Positions 55,570-64,000 of a stretch of DNA of 64,000 nucleotides are shown piece by piece. The DNA is taken from the NCBI GenBank assembly GCA_030522415.1, contig CM060121.1:24638142-24702141 (forward strand), read 5' to 3'. Numbering within the stretch: the first letter of the stretch is position 1; each line of letters opens with the position of its first letter. The notes under the pieces were generated by a model. It worked only from the letters and a program-made list of their open reading frames with translations. It searched no databases and was not told the origin of the DNA. The position numbers were made by a program, and so were the translations under genes. This DNA comes from Channallabes apus (Eukaryota > Chordata > Actinopteri > Siluriformes > Clariidae).

Positions 55570-55810
55570 TTTATTTCTCTGTACAGTCCCATGCTACACT
55601 GATGAACTTATCCAAGGGTTTCCACTTGTGCTTGAATACCATTAAGGTAAAAGTTTTCTCAGTATGCAGTAGCCATGATCAGGCTGCCTACTTTGTCTAA
55701 ACGGCCTGGCCTCTCAGGAACTCCTTTAACGGTCCAAACATGTGGAAATGGCTTGTAGTGAGGTCAGGACTGTATAGGAGATGTGGCAATAAGTCTCAGC
55801 CAAGTTCCTG
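55570..55810 (-). pseudogene. Mariner-like transposase C-terminal relic
   Basis: On the minus strand, across frame breaks, one reads SYTVLTS..., then HMFGPLKEFLRGQAV, then KTFTLMVFKHKWKPLDKFIS. These correspond to the YSPDL.PSD.H.FGPLK, F...GI..L..RW.KCI end of mariner transposases. The N-terminal parts are gone. Confidence 0.65.
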
Positions 55811-56015
55811 TAATGTACAAGTGGGGTACAGTTCCGAATGTTCACATACAGTAATCGACTGCAGTGGGCTCCGAGCCATCTCGGCTGGAATCGACATTAA
55901 CAGACGTGTACAGCTTTACTGCAACTAAGGGTCTCATCATTGTTCTGTGCTTGAGGTTTTTCTGTCAAAGTCAGTCAGTTTTACTCCTTTCCTCTGCTCC
56001 TAAGTCTTGATTTTG

Positions 56016-56384
56016 TCACGAAACTAACCGGGATGACCAGAAAGATGATAGCTTTAGCAGTTAGCCCTGTAGCGTGAATGGTAATCCCAAACGCGGATGG
56101 ACACGAGCGGGCAGGATAATCATAAGGATTTGCTATAAGGACTCTCACAGTAAATAAGCAAAGGAAAGACACAATCTAACCCTAGTCCTATAAACACACA
56201 CTCAGTCTGAAAGTATAGCCAAGAAAGTGAGTACTCACATAGACAGGAACGATTCCGAAAAGGCCTGGGCATAACTCAATGACAGAGCGATGTGCGGCGC
56301 CATCTTGTTTCCTTTTATGCTTTCAGGTTCGCGACCGTCTTACTTCCGGGTCCTAGTGCCGGTCGCGGCTGAGTGTGCATGACA
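56016..56384 (-). repeat. 3' LTR of the chromovirus
   Basis: On the minus strand it starts TGTCATGCACACTCAGCC right after the GGGGGGGTAC tract and ends GTTTCGTGACA. The 369-bp length includes an upstream part (56289-56384) that the 5' copy lacks, an ATAAAAG TATA-like box (56312-56318) and the self-primer (56278-56288). Confidence 0.88.
56278..56288 (-). promoter_or_regulatory. Inferred RNA 5' end / self-primer of the chromovirus
   Basis: Minus-strand GCTCTGTCATT starts about 30 bases after ATAAAAG and is the exact reverse complement of the primer site AATGACAGAGC at 60520-60530. Eleven matching bases is also the length reported for the fission yeast Tf1 self-primer (from memory). Confidence 0.75.
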
Positions 56385-56842
56385 GTACCCCCCCGTCCAG
56401 GACCGACTCCGGACGGTCCAGGGGTGGAGGATACCCGGTGACGGTAGTCCCTAATGAGCCCGGAGTCGAGGATGAAGCGAGCCGGAACCCAGGACCGCTC
56501 CTCGGGGCCGTAGCCCTCCCAGTCGACCAGATACTGGGTGCCCCTGCCCCGAGGGCGCGAGTCGAGGATCCGTCGCACGGTGTAGGCGGGACCGCCGTCA
56601 ATGATTCGGGGAGGAGGAGCAGGGGGGGTGGGTGGAACCATGGGTGAGGTGGTGAATGGTTTTAGCTGTGAGGTGTGGAAGACGGGGTGGATCCGGAGCG
56701 CCGCAGGCAGCTGGAGCCGGTAGGTGACAGGGTTGATCCTGAGGGTGATGCGGTATGGCCCTATGAACCTTGGTGATAATTTTCTGGACTCTGTGTGCAG
56801 GTCCACAGAGGAGGTTTTTGGTTGACAGCCACACTTTGTCAC
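56315..56842 (-). pseudogene. Chromodomain end of chromovirus Pol
   Basis: In a frame shifted from the integrase (near 56800) the C-terminal tail reads [39 protein letters not shown], then the chromodomain [40 protein letters not shown]. The aromatic residues of the chromodomain (Y, W, and the tyrosine of G-Y) are in place. Such domains direct integration to marked chromatin. The frame crosses the polypurine tract (GRGGTV) into the LTR, as the long ORF at 16400 does. Confidence 0.92.
56385..56394 (-). other. Polypurine-type tract
   Basis: Minus-strand GGGGGGGTAC directly before the 3' LTR; identical to 20082-20091 of the non-autonomous element. Confidence 0.8.
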
Positions 56843-58016
56843 CTACGTGGTACAACCATCCCGGAGGGTGCCGGCGGCAGTGTTGGGCCACATAGTTGGC
56901 GTTGGAGCGTCGGATGGCGAGGTTGGCTTGGTGCCATAGCCGCCGGCACCGGCGAACCAACTGTTGGGCCGATGGTACATCAACCTCCGGTTCCTGGTGG
57001 GTGAACATCGGAGGCTGGAAACCATAGCACACCTCAAATGGGCTCAGGTTGGTGGCTGAGGAGACGTGGAGGTTGTGTGATAACTCGGCCCACTTGAGGT
57101 AGCGGGCCCAGGAGCGCTGGCGATCCGACACAAAACATCTTAGGTAGCGCTCCAGTTGTTGATTGGTTCGCTCCATCTGACCGTTTGTCTGGGGGTGGTA
57201 GCCAGAGGACAAACTGCAGGACGAATCGATCAGACGGCAGAAGGCCTTCCAGAACCGGGCGGTGAACTGGGGATCTCTGTCCGAGACGATGTCCTTAGGG
57301 AACCCATGCAATCGGACTACGTGTTCCAATATCAGCTCGGCTGTGGTTTTGGCTGACGGGAGACCGGTGAGGGCCACCAGGTGCACTGCCTTGGAGAAGC
57401 GGTCCACGATGGTGAGGATGACGTCTCTTCCTTCTGAGACCGGCAGGCCCGTGATGAAGTCGACGGCAATGTGCGACCAGGGCCGACAGGGAACTGGGAG
57501 TGGTTGAAGCTCCCCCGGTGTTGGTTGGTTGGAGTCCTTGGCCCTGGCGCACACTGGGCACGCCCGGACGAACTCGGTGGCCTCCCTCCTCATCGAAGGC
57601 CACCAGAAAGCCCGTCCCACGAAGGTGAGGGTTCTTCGGGTTCCCTGGTGTCCCGCGACGGGCGAAGAATGGCCCCACTGGAGGACTTCGGGTCGGAGTT
57701 GAGTGGGAACGTAGAGCCGCCCGGGCGGCACACCTGCCGGTGCGGGTTCGCTGGTCAGTGCCTGGCGGACCCTCGTTTCCATATCCCAGTGCAGGGGTGC
57801 GATGATCCGGGTGGGTGGAAGGACAGGCACGGGCTCCGCCCGGGGCGCCTCTCGTTCGTATTGACGGGAGAGGGTGTCGGCCTTGGTGTTCTTTGACCCC
57901 GGGCGGTACGAAGGATGGAAATCGTACTGTTCGAAGAACAGGGCCCACCGTGCCTGTCGTGGGTTCAGCTGCTTGAGGTTGCGGATTCCTGGTGACGCCA
58001 TTCCTCCAAAGCCCAC
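56598..58016 (-). pseudogene. Chromovirus integrase with the end of RNase H
   Basis: The open frame of 472 codons starts with RNase H remains ([31 protein letters not shown]). It then has the integrase zinc finger (H..GHQGTRRTL, WWPS, CPVCARAK; HHCC). The catalytic core has DFITGLPVSEGRD, IVSDRDPQFTARFWKAFC and TNGQMERTNQQLE, with 35 residues between the second Asp and the Glu (DD35E). The frame is lost after [11 protein letters not shown], where the tail moves to the frame at 56315-56842. The core is otherwise intact. Confidence 0.95.
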
Positions 58017-58498
58017 TTTATGCCCAACAGTTCACGGTCCCCTACTTCGTATCGCTGCTGAGTGGGGTTAAACTTTTTGGAGTAAAAGCCACAGGGGTGT
58101 AGCTTCTGGTCTGGACCTCGTTGTGAGAGAACAGCGCCGGCGCCCACTTCCGACACGTCCACCTCCACAACGAATGGTTGGCTGGCATCCGGATGGAGGA
58201 GAATCGGGGCGGTCTGAACAGGTGACAGAGTCAGTGGAAAGCTGAGATGGCGGTAGGGTTGAGTTGGAAGGAATGGTTGGAGAGCCTGGTAAGTGCAGTG
58301 AGTGGTGCTGCAACTGTACTGTAGCCCCGGATAAAGCGACGATAAAAGTTCGCAAACCCGAGAAAGCGTTGGAGCTGTTTGAGTGTCCTGGGTAGGGGCC
58401 AGTGATGTACAACCTCCAGCTTCTGCGGGTCCATGGCCACACCCGGGGGCGAGATAACAAAACCCAGGAACGTGGTGGAGTGCTCGTGAAAAGCACAC
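57965..58498 (-). pseudogene. Chromovirus RT connection and RNase H, frameshifted
   Basis: From about 58230 down the frame reads [51 protein letters not shown] and [16 protein letters not shown], the RNase H core with its first catalytic Asp and Glu. It breaks after EEWRH, where about 60 bp that should encode the third acidic residue block is deleted. The frame upstream (above 58231) is a different one, so an indel also separates it from the RT. Confidence 0.9.
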
Positions 58499-59103
58499 TT
58501 TTCCAGCTTACAGTACAGCTGGTGGGCGAGCAATCTCTTAAGGACAGCTCGAACGTGTTTTGTGTGTTCATCGGGGGTGCGTGAGTATATTAAAATGTCA
58601 TCTAGGTAAATGAACACCCATCGGCCTAGCATGTCCCTGAGGACGTCGTTGATGAAACACTGGAAGGCCGAGGGTGCGTTGCAGAGACCAAATGGAATGA
58701 CCAGGCTCTCATAGTGTCCGGTGGGGGTGATGAAGGCCGTCTTCCACTCATCACCCTCGCTGATGCGCACCAAATTGTAGGCGCTCCGGAGGTCCAACTT
58801 AGTGAACATAGTGGCACCAGAGAGGGTGTCCAGGGCTGAGTTGGTAAGAGGCAGAGGGTGACGATTTCTGATGGTGATTTTGTTAAGCCCCCGATAGTCG
58901 ACACACGGACGAAGTTCGCCCCCTTTTTTCTTTACAAAGAAGAACCCCGCGGCAGCCGGCGAGGAGGAGGGTCTGATGGTGCCATTTCGGAGGGCGCAGG
59001 CGACATATTCCTCCATAGCCTGGGTCTCGCTGGTAGAGAGGGAGTAGAGATGGCCGCGGGGGGGGCTGGAGCCTGGCTGGAGTTCGATGGCTAGGTCGTA
59101 AGG
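58231..59103 (-). pseudogene. Chromovirus reverse transcriptase
   Basis: [11 protein letters not shown] opens the RT after an in-frame TGA (59104). Motifs are [54 protein letters not shown] (first Asp), [20 protein letters not shown] and [18 protein letters not shown] (catalytic Y-L-D-D). The thumb is [18 protein letters not shown] and [19 protein letters not shown]. It ends by frameshift at 58231. All catalytic residues are present. Confidence 0.95.
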
Positions 59104-59754
59104 TCAATGAGGTGGTAGATGGTTGGCCCGGCGTTTGCAGAACACCTCAGCCAGGTCTCGATACGGTGGAGGGATGGCATGGATGTCGACGTCGAGGGCC
59201 TCGGACTCCCTGGAACATGTCCCAGCCTGGGCCTGTAGGCATAAGTCGGTGCAGGTCGGCCCCCATTGAAGGATCCGGTTCTGAGACCAGGAGATGAGTG
59301 GGTCGTGCTGTAAGAGCCAGGGATAGCCGAGGATGATGGGTGGAGAGGAGATGGGTGTAAGGTGAAACTGTATAGACTCCTGATGTTGGCCGAGGATGAG
59401 AGTGATGGGTGGAGTCTGCTGGGTGATGAGGCTGGACGAGAGGGGCCGCCCGTCGACTGAGGTGATTCTCACTGGCTGGGATAACGCCTCAATCTTTATC
59501 CCCAATCCTCTGGCGTACGTTGAGTCAATGAAGTTACCCGCGGCACCAGAATCGATGAACGCGGAACTTCTGACCCGTTTGTGGCCAAGGTGGAGGGTTA
59601 CCTGGACCGTGAGTCGAGTAGCGGTGTAGTCGGTGGTAGCAGAGAGATGGATGGTACCCGGGGAGTCTCTCCTATCTCTCACCGGGTTTGGGCGTTTCCC
59701 GGACGGGACGGGCAGGTCGCTCGATGGTGCGCTGCTGAGCCACAATAGGCGCAC
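59104..59754 (-). pseudogene. Chromovirus aspartic protease, ending at an in-frame TGA
   Basis: The frame begins in the -1 frame relative to gag and overlaps its end. SSAFIDSGAAGNFIDSTYA has the D-S-G active site. PPIILGYPWLLQHDPLISWS is the typical flap/ILG block of sushi-type proteases. The TGA at 59104-59106, between LPPH and PYDLA, is in the same frame as the RT and looks like a CGA-to-TGA change; PR and RT were one Pol frame. Confidence 0.92.
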
Positions 59755-60529
59755 AGTCCCTCGCGGTAACGTCTCTCGTGTTCCGCCACGGTCAGGGAGG
59801 CGCGCCCTAGTTGCATGGGTTCCCCAGCTCCGGTGTCAACCACGGCAGGGGGTGGAGATCCGACACGTCCAGGGAGATCGGTGGTGACGGTGGGTGGTGG
59901 CCTTGGTGCAGTGTAGGCATAAGTGGATGGTGGCGGCAGGGTTCGAGGTGCTGGCTTCAGACGGGATAGGAGGCGCTGGTCGATCCGGAGGGCTAGCTGG
60001 ATTAGCCCCTCCAGTGTGGCTGGGAGCTCTCGTCCGGCTAGCTCGTCTTTGATGCGATTAGCCAGCCCCTCGAAGTAGGACGTCCGGAGAGCTGCGTCTC
60101 CCCAGGAGGTCTGGATGGTGAGGGTCCGGAACTCGGCAGTGTATTTACTCACGGACAGTCCTCCCTGCCGCAGGTGGTAGAGCTTTGTGTCTGTCTCCAC
60201 CTCGCCCGCGGGATGTTCAAACGTTAGCTTGAGTTGACGGGTGAATTCATTATAGGAGTGCGCGGTGTCTGTGGGGGCGGGGGGGGGTGGTGCAGCGCCA
60301 CGACCGCTGCGGCGGGCGGACCGCTAGCCAGCCCATCAACCGCCACCCGGAGGCTCGCGTTCTCCTGCCTAAGCTCCGCGACCTCGCGGCGCAAGGCCGC
60401 GATGTCTTGGACACTCCGGCGCAGAGAATCGAGCTCTGCGGTTAGCGTATTGATTAGCAAAGCATGCTGGTCAACCACATCGCAGAGGCGGGCGTGATCC
60501 GCTGGGTTTACTGCTTTCAGCTCTGTCAT
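59679..60529 (-). pseudogene. Chromovirus Gag with an internal deletion
   Basis: Starts at the ATG inside the primer site: MTELKAVNPADHARLCDVVD and a coiled coil (LDSLRRSVQDIAALRREVAE). In the middle a C-rich stretch (about 60275-60295) joins directly to the late capsid part (NEFTRQLKLTFEHP in another frame). The central capsid region of sushi-type Gags, on the order of 80-100 residues, appears to be missing and the frame changes. Then comes LYHLRQGGLSVSKYTAEFRT, FEGLANRIKDELAGRELPAT and a zinc knuckle CAYCGSAAHHRATC (C-x2-C-x4-H-x4-C). The stop is at 59679, past the slippery site. Confidence 0.9.
59694..59700 (-). promoter_or_regulatory. -1 ribosomal frameshift site between gag and pol
   Basis: Minus-strand GGGAAAC lies in the correct phase (CCG GGA AAC) for slippage into the Pol frame, which continues GKRPNPVRDRRD. 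The same heptamer is the known frameshift site of PEG10, a domesticated sushi-type gene. About 10 bases downstream ACCCGG and CCGGGT could pair around a short loop, a possible stimulatory structure. Confidence 0.8.
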
Positions 60530-60530
60530 T
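60520..60530 (-). other. Self-priming primer binding site of the chromovirus, overlapping the gag ATG
   Basis: Minus-strand AATGACAGAGC begins one base after the 5' LTR and is fully complementary to 56278-56288. The gag start codon is at 60527-60529, inside it. Confidence 0.78.
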
Positions 60531-60531
60531 C

Positions 60532-60802
60532 TGTCATGAAACTAACCCGGATGACCAGAAAGATGATAGCTTTAGCAGTTAGCCCTGTAGCGTGAATGGT
60601 AAACCCAAACGCGGATGGACACGAGCGGGCAGGATAATCACGTGATTTTCTATAAGGACTCTCACAGTAAATGAGCAAAGGAAAGACACAATCTAACCCT
60701 AGTCCTATAAACACACACTCAGTCTGAAAGTATTGCCAAGAAAGTGAGTACTCACATAGACAGGAACGATTCCGAAAAAGCCTGGGCATAACTCAATGAC
60801 AG
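60532..60802 (-). repeat. 5' LTR of the chromovirus, lacking the upstream part
   Basis: Matches the 3' LTR from CTGTCATTGAG to the TGACA end but lacks the 82-100 bp that would hold the TATA box. Similarity ends within 4 bases of the inferred RNA start. Beyond it lies a LINE coding sequence. Confidence 0.85.
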
Positions 60803-62290
60803 GTGCACAGGAGCTCAGTTGTCACCTATTAGGGCTTTTATGGATGAAATAACAACATTGACAACAATGATACCGTGTACCAGACGCCTGCTAGAGAAGC
60901 TTAACGAAAACATCACCTGGGCTAGAATGAAGATCAAGCCATCAAAATCTAGAAGTATTTCGATCATTAAAGGGAAGATTGTAAATCTGAGGTTTCTCAT
61001 TGACAAGCGAGCCAGTTAAAAGCCTAAGAAGATACTATGATGAAAGTCTCACAGACCGTGATCAAGTTAATCAGTTCAAGCAGGATTTAAAAAGGGACCT
61101 TGAGAAAATAGATCGCTCTATGCTACCTGGCAAATTAAAGTTCTGGTGTCTTCAATTTGGCATACTTCCGTGCCTGTTGTGGCCATTGACAGTAACTGAC
61201 GCTCCTATCACAGCGGTCGAAAAGATGGAAAAAAGTGTACGCTCCTTTGCGAGATAATGGCTAGGTGTCCCAAAATGCCTGAGCAGCATTAGTCTGTACG
61301 GGCACGGCATTCTCGATCTGCCACTCTCAAGCCTTGTGGAAGAGTTCAAATGCTCCAAAGCAAGACTGGAGATTACGCTCTCGGAGTCCCGCGATCCAAC
61401 TATAAGAGGAGTTTCACCAGCATTAACTACGGGCCGTAAATGGACACCCAAAGAAGCTGTACTACAGGCTAAGTCAGCCCTACAGCATGCTGAGATCATG
61501 GGTCAGGTACAGCAAGGAAGAGGAGGACTGGGCTTTGCTCAGAACAGACCCCGATGGAACAAGGCAACAACATCAGAACGACGAAGGTTGGTAGTCCACG
61601 AAGTTCGACAGCAGGAGGAGGCAGCAAGATATACTAAGGCGGTATCACAAGCCAAACAGGGGCAGTGGACGAGCTCGGATGGAATTGAAAAAAGTAAGGG
61701 AATTGACATGTGGGAATTGGAAGCAAGTAGAATCAGCTTCGTACTCAGCAACATATGACGTCCTCCCCTCACCCTGAAAATCTCCATCAGTGGAGGGGTG
61801 AAGATCCTGCATGCCCTCTGTGCTCAACGCCAGCCACCCTCAGACACATCCTCACCGCCTGTAAAGTAAGCCTCTCCCAAAGCAGATACACTTGGAGACA
61901 TAACCAAGTTCTAAAATCACAGCCATCGAATCTAAGAGAATAGCCACGGAACATTTGTCCGTAAAGGGGAACAAGGACAACAAAAACCCCCTTCACTGAC
62001 TAGGGTTGGATCATTGGAAGGGGCACGAGACTGCGTATTGAGGGCAGATTTGGGCCATCAGCTGTCCATTCCATCGGATTCCAAAGATTATAGCTGGGCG
62101 CCAAGGCGTTAGGGATACACACCCATGTCCGATCACCCTGGGTGGGCCTGCCTTAGCAGAGGGTGTATTGTGAGTAAAAGGCCGAAACACCCTATGATGC
62201 TTTGGAACACAACTGACGATGTGCCCTACTGCCTGTTGGTGGCCTGGCAAAAACATCATTATTCTTGTCCGTCAAGGGACTATTTCCATT
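60803..62290 (+). pseudogene. C-terminal part of a restriction-like-endonuclease LINE
   Basis: Broken plus-strand frames encode, in order: SPIRAFMDEITTLTT (where F-x-D-D would be the RT catalytic box; the second Asp is Glu), ENITWARMKIKPSKSRS, LPGKLKFWCLQFGILPCLLW, a TAA after RSFAR at 61255, then VSPALTTGRKWTPKEAVLQA, GQVQQGRGGLGF and LVVHEVRQQEEAARYTKAVS. A frame shift at 61755 follows, then a zinc motif CPLCSTPATLRHILTAC (C-x2-C-x7-H-x4-C) and YTWRHNQVL. After it FVRKGEQGQQK and LRADLGHQLSIPS lead toward where the endonuclease (R-P-D) would be, but this is lost. The clade (R2/NeSL/Hero-like group) cannot be settled by eye. Confidence 0.82.
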
Positions 62291-63168
62291 GTGTCCTATA
62301 TCTGAAAAAAAAAACACTATGTATTTTTTAATAAAGACAGCAAAACAATATTTAAATTTTCAAAATCAAATATTCAAATGTCAGGGTGGACATATTTAAG
62401 CGTTTTTCTAAGCATCTAATTTTATAGAAGGACTTTTATTACACAAAAAATTATTTTATCACACACATGTTAAAATTGTTTATGTCCTCTGTCGTGCATT
62501 GTGGTTTTTAAGTGCACACTGCACTGGGGTGTTAAATATGTTCATGTATTTTGTAATGGGTTTGGCACAAGGGGGGCAACAACAAACACAGACATGTAGC
62601 GAGGTCTTACGGAAAAGGGGTCATTTTAATTAGGGAAGGAAAGGGTTAAAGTAGGGAGGAAGGGAAAAAGGGAAGGAAAGGTGTGCACGTTCAGTTCTGG
62701 TGGGCAGTGCGCTGCTGGCATGCGAGCACAGGCTGGTGTGTGGTGGCGACGGGCAAAGTGGCGCATGCTATTGGCTGTCCTTGCCACAGTGATCAAATTG
62801 CGGAATACCATTCACAAATTTGAAGTCCTCGGTTAATGTAAATTAGACGGCTATAACCTGTAGAAAAAACTATTAAAATCCATAAAATATACAGTATAAT
62901 GAGTACAATCCTGTACAACCAATAACGTTGCTACCTTATTTTTATGGTAAATTTCTTGCAACCACAGCTGCCAGTTTTTTACCGTAAAATTTACAGTTTA
63001 TTTTTTACAGAGCAGATATTTTTCAGATTTTTAAACTCTGTCAACAAAGGTTTAGTAAAATATGAACTGATGCTTCATGATATTAGTAACAAATTACTTC
63101 TCTGAGAGTTACATTTTTATAAATACAGTATATCATAAATTTTCCTGCAATAAACCATATTTTCATAT
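62291..63168. other. Anonymous DNA with a purine-rich stretch
   Basis: 62630-62690 is rich in GGGAAGG repeats. 62935-63015 (GCCAGTTTTTTACCGTAAAA, ATTTACAGTTTATTTTTTAC) looks like the end of a fish DNA transposon of the TACCGTAAA type. No gene recognised. Confidence 0.4.
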
Positions 63169-63422
63169 TGTGGCGTGGGCGGGGCGGCAGCTGAGGACCA
63201 TCATGCCTTGCGGGGGTTCTTAATGTGTTCACCCTGTTTGGGAAAGGTGTTTGGGGTGATGGCTTCGGCCAAGTTGAGTGTGTGAATGTGTGTGTGTCCG
63301 TGTGTGCTTTAGCTGTGTGTGCCATGACAGTGAATGTGTTGTTTATGCTATACAGTGCTGTGTGGTAATAAAATACTCCCAACCATTGCATTGGGCAGCA
63401 ATAAAGCTCACTCGTCTCTACA
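63169..63422 (+). repeat. 5' LTR of a third Ty3/Gypsy-like element
   Basis: Starts TGTGGCGTGGGCGG and ends CTCGTCTCTACA. AATAAA is at about 63399-63404. A candidate primer site (TTGGTGTCAGAAGTGG) follows directly at 63423. Length is 254 bp. Partner LTR outside the window. Confidence 0.85.
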
Positions 63423-63438
63423 TTGGTGTCAGAAGTGG
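63423..63438 (+). other. Primer binding site (tRNA type not assigned)
   Basis: TTGGTGTCAGAAGTGG begins right after the LTR's terminal CA. It is a primer-site phrase I recall from many animal Gypsy-type elements, but I cannot assign the tRNA with confidence. Confidence 0.6.
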
Positions 63439-63439
63439 C

Positions 63440-64000
63440 ATGGAGAAGTACGAGTTGGAGCGCATTGTCGAGGACCTGTGGAGAATCCAGGTGGGCCACC
63501 AAGTAGCGGAGAGACTACGACGGAAGAAAGAGCATCTTTCGCGCGGAACCGGCATGAGCAAAGCAGCACGATCAAAGCAGAGCGGCGAGAAGTGGAACCC
63601 GGCACTGGATCTCGGGGCGGAGCCCAACGTTGACGCTGCGCAAGCGCCGGAGCAAGCTACAGCTCTGTGCACCGTCAGCTGGCGATTCGACTTGCAGCTG
63701 CGCCTTCCTTCCTACAACGGCGCCATCGAACCCTACGCATTCTTCGCTCAAGTGGAGCTAGCCGCCGACTTCGCAGGCTGGTCCCCGGCGGAAACAGCCA
63801 TCAGAGTAGCACTCTCGCTGGAGGGCGACGCTCTCCGGGTGCTGGAAGATCTCCGGGCCGATGAGCAGAAGGACTGGGCAAAGTTACGAGAGTCGCTCCA
63901 CCTCCAGTTTGGCGCGGGTGACCATAAAGAAGCAGCATGCAAGGAGCTGGCGGTCCGCGAGCGGGGATATCCAGAGTGCGAGCCCGATGAGCAGGAAGAG
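63440..64000 (+). CDS. Partial Gag of a third Ty3/Gypsy-like retrotransposon
   Basis: Open from the ATG at 63440 for 187 codons to the right edge with no break. Residues 1-35 are charged and probably helical (MEKYELERIVEDLWRI). A variable linker follows. From about residue 88 the capsid N-terminal domain reads LRLPSYNGAIEPYAFFAQVE, LAADFAGWSPAETAIRVALS, LEGDALRVLEDL and WAKLRESLHLQFG. This is the usual order of retrotransposon Gag capsids (F.G....Y...FE....W......L...L.G.A). Ends in ELAVRERGYPECEPDEQEE at the window edge. The intact frame suggests a young copy. Confidence 0.85.
   Translation, partial: MEKYELERIVEDLWRIQVGHQVAERLRRKKEHLSRGTGMSKAARSKQSGEKWNPALDLGAEPNVDAAQAPEQATALCTVSWRFDLQLRLPSYNGAIEPYAFFAQVELAADFAGWSPAETAIRVALSLEGDALRVLEDLRADEQKDWAKLRESLHLQFGAGDHKEAACKELAVRERGYPECEPDEQEE

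Larger units (their letters stand above)
56016..60802 (-). mobile_element. Sushi-type chromovirus (Ty3/Gypsy), defective
   Basis: Minus strand order: 5' LTR (60532-60802, lacking its upstream part), gag, protease, RT, RNase H, integrase, chromodomain, polypurine tract, 3' LTR (56016-56384). The two LTRs are closely similar over about 270 bp. Flanks share no duplication, as expected if the 5' end is truncated. The left flank is a mariner-like relic region and the right flank is a LINE fragment. Confidence 0.93.

Noticed and set aside
59104..59106. A genuine end of a separate protease gene at this TGA
   Set aside because: RT continues in the same frame immediately after it and related elements have one continuous Pol; a CGA-to-TGA change is the simplest explanation.
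56353..59887. Many plus-strand frames across the chromovirus (up to 141 codons)
   Set aside because: Antisense shadows of gag and pol, whose catalytic motifs are all on the minus strand.
55985..60810. Target duplication for the chromovirus
   Set aside because: The five bases left of 56016 (GATTT) and right of the element (GTGCA or GGTGC) do not match; the 5' LTR is truncated so none is expected.

Overview
The window looks like transposon-dense euchromatin from a teleost fish. The evidence is the mix of fish-type repeats: Tc1-like elements, hAT elements, L2-like and jockey-group LINEs, a restriction-like-endonuclease LINE, tRNA-derived SINEs, three or four Ty3/Gypsy LTR elements and long CA/GA/TA microsatellites. 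I cannot name the species; an ostariophysan such as a catfish is only a guess. I recognise no host protein-coding gene and no free-standing RNA gene. Every coding stretch I can assign belongs to a mobile element, and all but three of these are broken.

Layout. 1-2097: left-truncated Ty3/Gypsy element on the minus strand (gag with a SCAN-like capsid, a tRNA-Pro-type primer site inside a 36-bp tandem repeat, and a 934-bp LTR), next to a LINE tail. 2450-5530: an old Tc1 relic split by a younger Tc1-like element (2936-4553) and by a hAT MITE with a perfect 8-bp duplication (4733-5337). 5533-6510: a diverged relative of the first LTR. 7265-8771: a hAT element. 9200-13730: a nest in which a Tc1 relic holds a LINE, the LINE holds a solo-LTR-like insert, and a chromovirus LTR fragment sits further along the same relic.

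15956-20520: the centrepiece. Inside another Tc1 relic is a very young non-autonomous LTR retrotransposon (16102-20440; target duplication CTTTT; LTRs differing only by a 5-bp indel as far as I could compare). It carries one open frame of about 1,236 codons made largely of 74 in-phase 30-bp units. Its promoter, primer site and polypurine tract follow the self-priming plan of Tf1/sushi chromoviruses.

20521-48340: SINE copies, a full-5'-end LINE (22985-25872), a composite LINE with DNA-transposon insertions (29478-33110), a second copy of the young Tc1 (34684-36304), a third Tc1 family (42349-43889), two copies of a CACTA-type element (31129-32681 and 45622-47198), and several kilobases of anonymous AT-rich DNA. 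48342-52540: an L2-like LINE inserted into a SINE relic with its duplication visible, plus a SINE that shares that LINE's 3' tail. 56016-60802: a sushi-type chromovirus (gag, protease, RT, RNase H, integrase, chromodomain), broken but still showing self-priming signals and a GGGAAAC frameshift site. 60803-62290: a restriction-like-endonuclease LINE fragment. 63169-64000: the 5' end of another LTR retrotransposon, with gag open through the right edge.

How they fit together: the autonomous chromovirus family (a defective copy at 56016, an LTR fragment at 13332) is the most likely type of helper for the non-autonomous element at 16102. The two share the primer-site geometry, a start codon inside the primer site, and the same G-run/TAC tract before the 3' LTR, although their LTR sequences are not alike.
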